Positions 7,403 through 10,000 of a stretch of 10,000 bases of DNA are shown here, piece by piece (the first letter of the stretch is position 1; each line of letters opens with the position of its first letter). The stretch is from contig VIGQ01001857.1 in the NCBI GenBank assembly GCA_009663005.1, forward strand, positions 17,501-27,500, read 5' to 3'. The notes beneath the pieces are model-generated. The model was not told where the DNA came from, made no database searches, and saw only the letters and a list, made by a program, of their open reading frames with translations. The position numbers were made by a program, and so were the translations under genes. This DNA comes from Actinidia chinensis (Eukaryota > Streptophyta > Magnoliopsida > Ericales > Actinidiaceae).

Positions 7403-8605
7403 TGACTCTGTAATCTGATTGGATTTTGTAACTCAAGTTCTTATATTGTTCGCTTTGATTTACCAATGAGTGAAGCTAATTTGGGGTCAACACCTCGATT
7501 CTTGGGTGGTCCACTATTAGGTCATAGGAAAAAGACTTAATTCCAAGATAGACTCTCACTCTCATCTAAGAGAGAGCGGGTATCACTTGCGAGTTAATTC
7601 ATTAATTTATTCATTGAAATATGGATTCCGTCTTTTTCAGTAAATTATTTATCACAATAAAGACTTTATTATTTTGGTGACTAAATTAAAAATACACAAT
7701 TCACAATAATTAATAAGGGTTAAAATAATTACCCAGAGGTTTGATAGATATTAATTATTCAATCCTAATTATTAGTATCCATTGATGAGAGGATTTTGAT
7801 TACGTATAAAATAGGGATACAGATATTTAGTCCTTTTGCCTTGTCATGAAAATCTAAATTATTTAAGTGGAATTAATTTAGATTAATAAATTACTAAATT
7901 AAGTTATGAGACACTAAGAATTTTTACTAATTTTAACTTGAATCACTATAAATTCATGAGATCCACTATTTTTGCTTTCCTTGGAGACCTTAGCCTATAT
8001 ATATGATATAGGACTGTCAATTCTTGTAGAATTTCTGAAAAAAAATCTAAGAGCCCACACTCTACAGGTATTGGTTAGGGTTGAGAAAAACAGAAGAGAA
8101 GACACAAAAAGGGGTGGTTTCACGGAAACTAGAAAAACAGATTCTAAAGTGTTTGGTCTAGAGTTTTTGTGAAAATAAGCCTGAAATTGCAAAAACATAG
8201 TAGCGAGGCATAAAAGGCAGCACCATCCCGCAACCGTGGCAAGCCGCACAAGGCTACAACCCTCCGCTTCAGCAAGCTTACAAAATGCTAAACCCACAAC
8301 CGCAACAATCCGACTGCACAGGAACCCCGCAACCGCAAAATCTTTTGAGTTTTAAATGTTTTAATTTATCTTTTTTTTTTTGGTAGTAGGCTTCAACCCA
8401 TAGAAACCACATAGCGGCTACAACATACGGGCGCAATAAGGCATGACAACAGGATTCAGGTCTCAATCCTTGATTTATTCTCATGATATTCAATGTATCT
8501 TTGGCCCTCTCCTGATCAATGTTGTACGTTTTACATGGCTTTAAGATATGAAAAATAAAAATTTAAAAATTACGCATCTATTTTTTCGGGATACGATCCC
8601 CTTCA
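7403..8605 (+). mobile_element. LTR-like element copy B, most complete unit
   Basis: The most complete member of the family. Its start, tgactctg (7403-7410), is set by alignment with the minus-strand copy C; its end is the ttca after cgggatacgatcccc (8587-8600), set by alignment with copy A. The resulting ~1.2-kb unit begins TG and ends CA, as LTRs do. Layout: AT-rich upstream part with a self-complementary ctctcact/agagagag region (about 7553-7577), TATA box (7993-8009), cccacactctacagg, gggttgagaa, a GC-rich part (8180-8340), a T-tract-containing insertion relative to A (about 8344-8391), and the tail. Flanks show no clear 5-base duplication (tgtta left, aaatt right). It starts only 17 bases after copy A ends. 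Frames of 66 and 100 residues inside it lack motifs and lie on opposite strands; they are not genes. Confidence 0.65.
7993..8009 (+). promoter_or_regulatory. TATA box of LTR-like copy B
   Basis: gcctatatatatgatat is identical to the block in copy A. It divides the AT-rich upstream part (U3-like, ~590 bases) from the downstream part (R-U5-like, ~600 bases). Confidence 0.6.
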
Positions 8606-9082
8606 AAATTGAGGTCAACAGCTTCTTGAATCTGAGATGACTACTAATATATGGCAATTGTAGCCAAATAGGGAACAACCGAAAAGCTAAATAAGAATTG
8701 TCCTTCGCCTTGTTGACTTCCTCCCTCGAGAGGCCAAGTGGAGCTCGAAGTCATGGCAGCCACCGTTTTTGGAAACCCTGTAACCTTAATGGGGCCTTCG
8801 CTCTTCTTTGAGTCGTCGAATCTCGGTACCAGCCTAGTCAATCTCCTCGTTCATGTCAGGCGAGCTTGATGGTTGATGGCATAGAGCTCGTTCTCTAATG
8901 CATTGAGGAGGAAACCTGATTTGTTCGAGTCAATTAGCTCGGTGTGGGATGATGTGGTGATAGACTATCTCGTAATCATGAAAGGTCTTCACGTCCCAAG
9001 GTCTTCTACAATTGTTAACTTTCTCAATGGCCTCAGCGCACTGCTTAAACCTCTTCTAAATTTAGATTATTTGTTCATCAGT
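8606..9082. other. Higher-GC segment of unknown origin
   Basis: The first ~43 bases (8606-8648) loosely resemble the early part of copy B (7477-7518; shared ggtcaaca and cacta/ctacta words), which may mark the start of a third, truncated tandem unit. The remainder has GC content near half, unlike its neighbours. A 65-residue minus-strand frame (8644-8841) and a partly overlapping minus-strand reading rich in E/R/L residues (about 8800-8900) look like eroded coding DNA, but I recognise no domain. A plus-strand frame starting at 8903 runs into T-rich low-complexity sequence and is not credible beyond about 9100. It could be a remnant of the second gypsy element's coding part or a captured gene fragment. 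Confidence 0.35.
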
Positions 9083-9275
9083 TTAACTCTAGTTTGGGGG
9101 GAGAGGGTATTTTCTCATCCTTTCACTTTTTCCCCTTCTTGTTGTTTTATTTTTATTTTTATTTTATATTTTATGTTTTATGTTTTATGTTTTATGTTTT
9201 ATTTTTATTATTTTTATTTTTTTATTTTTTTTGCATTCGGAGAATGCTCATCTCTAGTTGGGGGGGAAGACTTCG
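9083..9275 (+). repeat. Post-pol signature block, copy 2
   Basis: Same order of parts as 3321-3455: G-rich start, pyrimidine stretch, T tract, ttgcatt, agaatgctc, tctcta-ttgg, G-rich end. It is longer because the middle has gained a ttttatg microsatellite. The G strings are purer here (six and seven consecutive G) than in copy 1, suggesting a younger or less eroded copy. Confidence 0.6.
9160..9202. repeat. TTTTATG microsatellite
   Basis: Four to five consecutive 7-base units inside the T-rich middle of signature block copy 2. It is absent from copy 1, where the same place is a plain T tract, so it expanded after the two copies diverged. Confidence 0.8.
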
Positions 9276-10000
9276 TAGTTTTTAGTTTTTAGGATAGGAT
9301 AGTTTAAATTTGTAAAAACAAAAATTTAAAAAATTTGAAAAAGTTTTGAAAAAAACTATTATTAACATGTTTTGGATGTTGAAGCAGGTTTATTGTTCAT
9401 TCACATGTAATCCCGAAGCAGGTTTGGTTTTCTGGTTTCCTTCAATTTCATTGTGACACTTCCGCATTCCAATGGTTATACTCCGGATTTTTTCGTAATT
9501 GTGGATGGTTGAGAATTCTTAAAGTTTTTTGGACCATAAACTGAATCATCATATTTATTTTCAAGATAGTTTAAACAGTATGAGTTGCATAATATAATGT
9601 TACGCGGATTATCATGTCAAACGGTCTTGCATGCCTTGATACTTTACTGTTTGTGTTATATAAGAGAGATGATCACATACACTGCGGCCCGAGCGTGTTT
9701 TTCAAAGTGAAACTGTTATAAATTCCACATGATGCATCCATAACGTGGATATTTTTGGTACCTTGTGAGCTTTAGAGCCATGAATTCATTTTATGAGCGA
9801 TTTTACCTTTACTCAAAAAATTGTTGACTTCATATTTTTTGTGATAGCTTCACTATTTTTGAATTTGGTTTACATGTTGTGTGATGGTTGAAATTTTTTG
9901 ACCACCTTTTACATGCTTTACCACGCATATCGAATTTCGTTACATTGAGGCCAAGTCACGTATATCTTCTTCTTCTGTCATTCTTTTTGGTAATTGTGGC

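Larger units (their letters stand above)
9083..10000 (+). mobile_element. Second gypsy relic: 3' non-coding region, runs off window
   Basis: It opens with the signature block also found after the pol stop of the first relic: agtttggggggagaggg (9091-9107), a pyrimidine-rich middle, a T tract, ttgcatt, agaatgctc (9241-9249), tctctagttggggggg. It continues with an A-rich stretch, two copies of gaagcaggttt (9381-9391 and 9415-9425), and text such as accttgtgagctttagagcc (9760-9779) that resembles Athila/Tat post-pol regions as I remember them. No pol coding similarity was found upstream, so only the 3' part of this element is present. No open frame of interest. The right boundary is outside the window. 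Confidence 0.55.

Noticed and set aside
7995..8297. 100-residue minus-strand frame inside copy B
   Set aside because: It runs antisense through the LTR-like copy, is not kept in copy A at the matching place, and starts in the GC-rich part with no motif.
8903..9292. 129-residue open frame, the longest in the window
   Set aside because: Its second half is the T-tract and ttttatg microsatellite of the signature block, giving F/Y/L low complexity. The first half has no recognisable domain.

Overview
This window looks like plant nuclear DNA, probably from a dicot, and consists almost entirely of decayed transposable elements. It is strongly AT-rich with long A and T runs. It holds no intact protein-coding gene, no operon structure and no RNA gene. 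Pieces recognisable by protein similarity belong to a plant Ty3/gypsy LTR retrotransposon of the non-chromodomain (Athila/Tat-like) type. I see no new defence, toxin or metabolic system here. The interesting content is repeat structure.

Layout. (1) 1-904: AT-rich, non-coding. It holds a short direct/inverted repeat module (547-626) and a weak Helitron-like end on the minus strand (361-396). (2) 905-3247: a broken pol relic on the plus strand in the order reverse transcriptase, RNase H, integrase, ending at the apparent original stop codon (3245-3247). The 5' LTR, gag, protease and first part of RT are missing. (3) 3248-4672: the element's 3' non-coding region, with a G-rich/T-rich signature block (3321-3455), a ~32-bp tandem repeat (3506-3600) and an unrelated LTR-like element inserted on the minus strand (copy C, 3630-4393). 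(4) About 4667-6260: a probable 3' LTR of the gypsy relic, inferred from layout and sequence style, not from a matching 5' LTR. (5) 6283-8605: two head-to-tail copies (A and B) of the same LTR-like family as copy C. All three share a long TATA box and flanking blocks, and A carries an expanded ~21-bp minisatellite. (6) 8606-9082: a higher-GC segment of unknown origin. (7) 9083-10000: the 3' non-coding part of a second gypsy relic, recognised because it repeats the signature block at 3321-3455. It runs off the window.

Likely history: an Athila/Tat-like element inserted and decayed; elements of a second LTR family, probably copia-like, entered its 3' region (C) and the adjoining DNA (A, B); a second gypsy relic lies downstream. 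Frameshifts and stops throughout show the proteins are no longer made. Any remaining activity would be transcription from the LTR-type TATA boxes or small RNA from the inverted C versus A/B copies, and both are inference.
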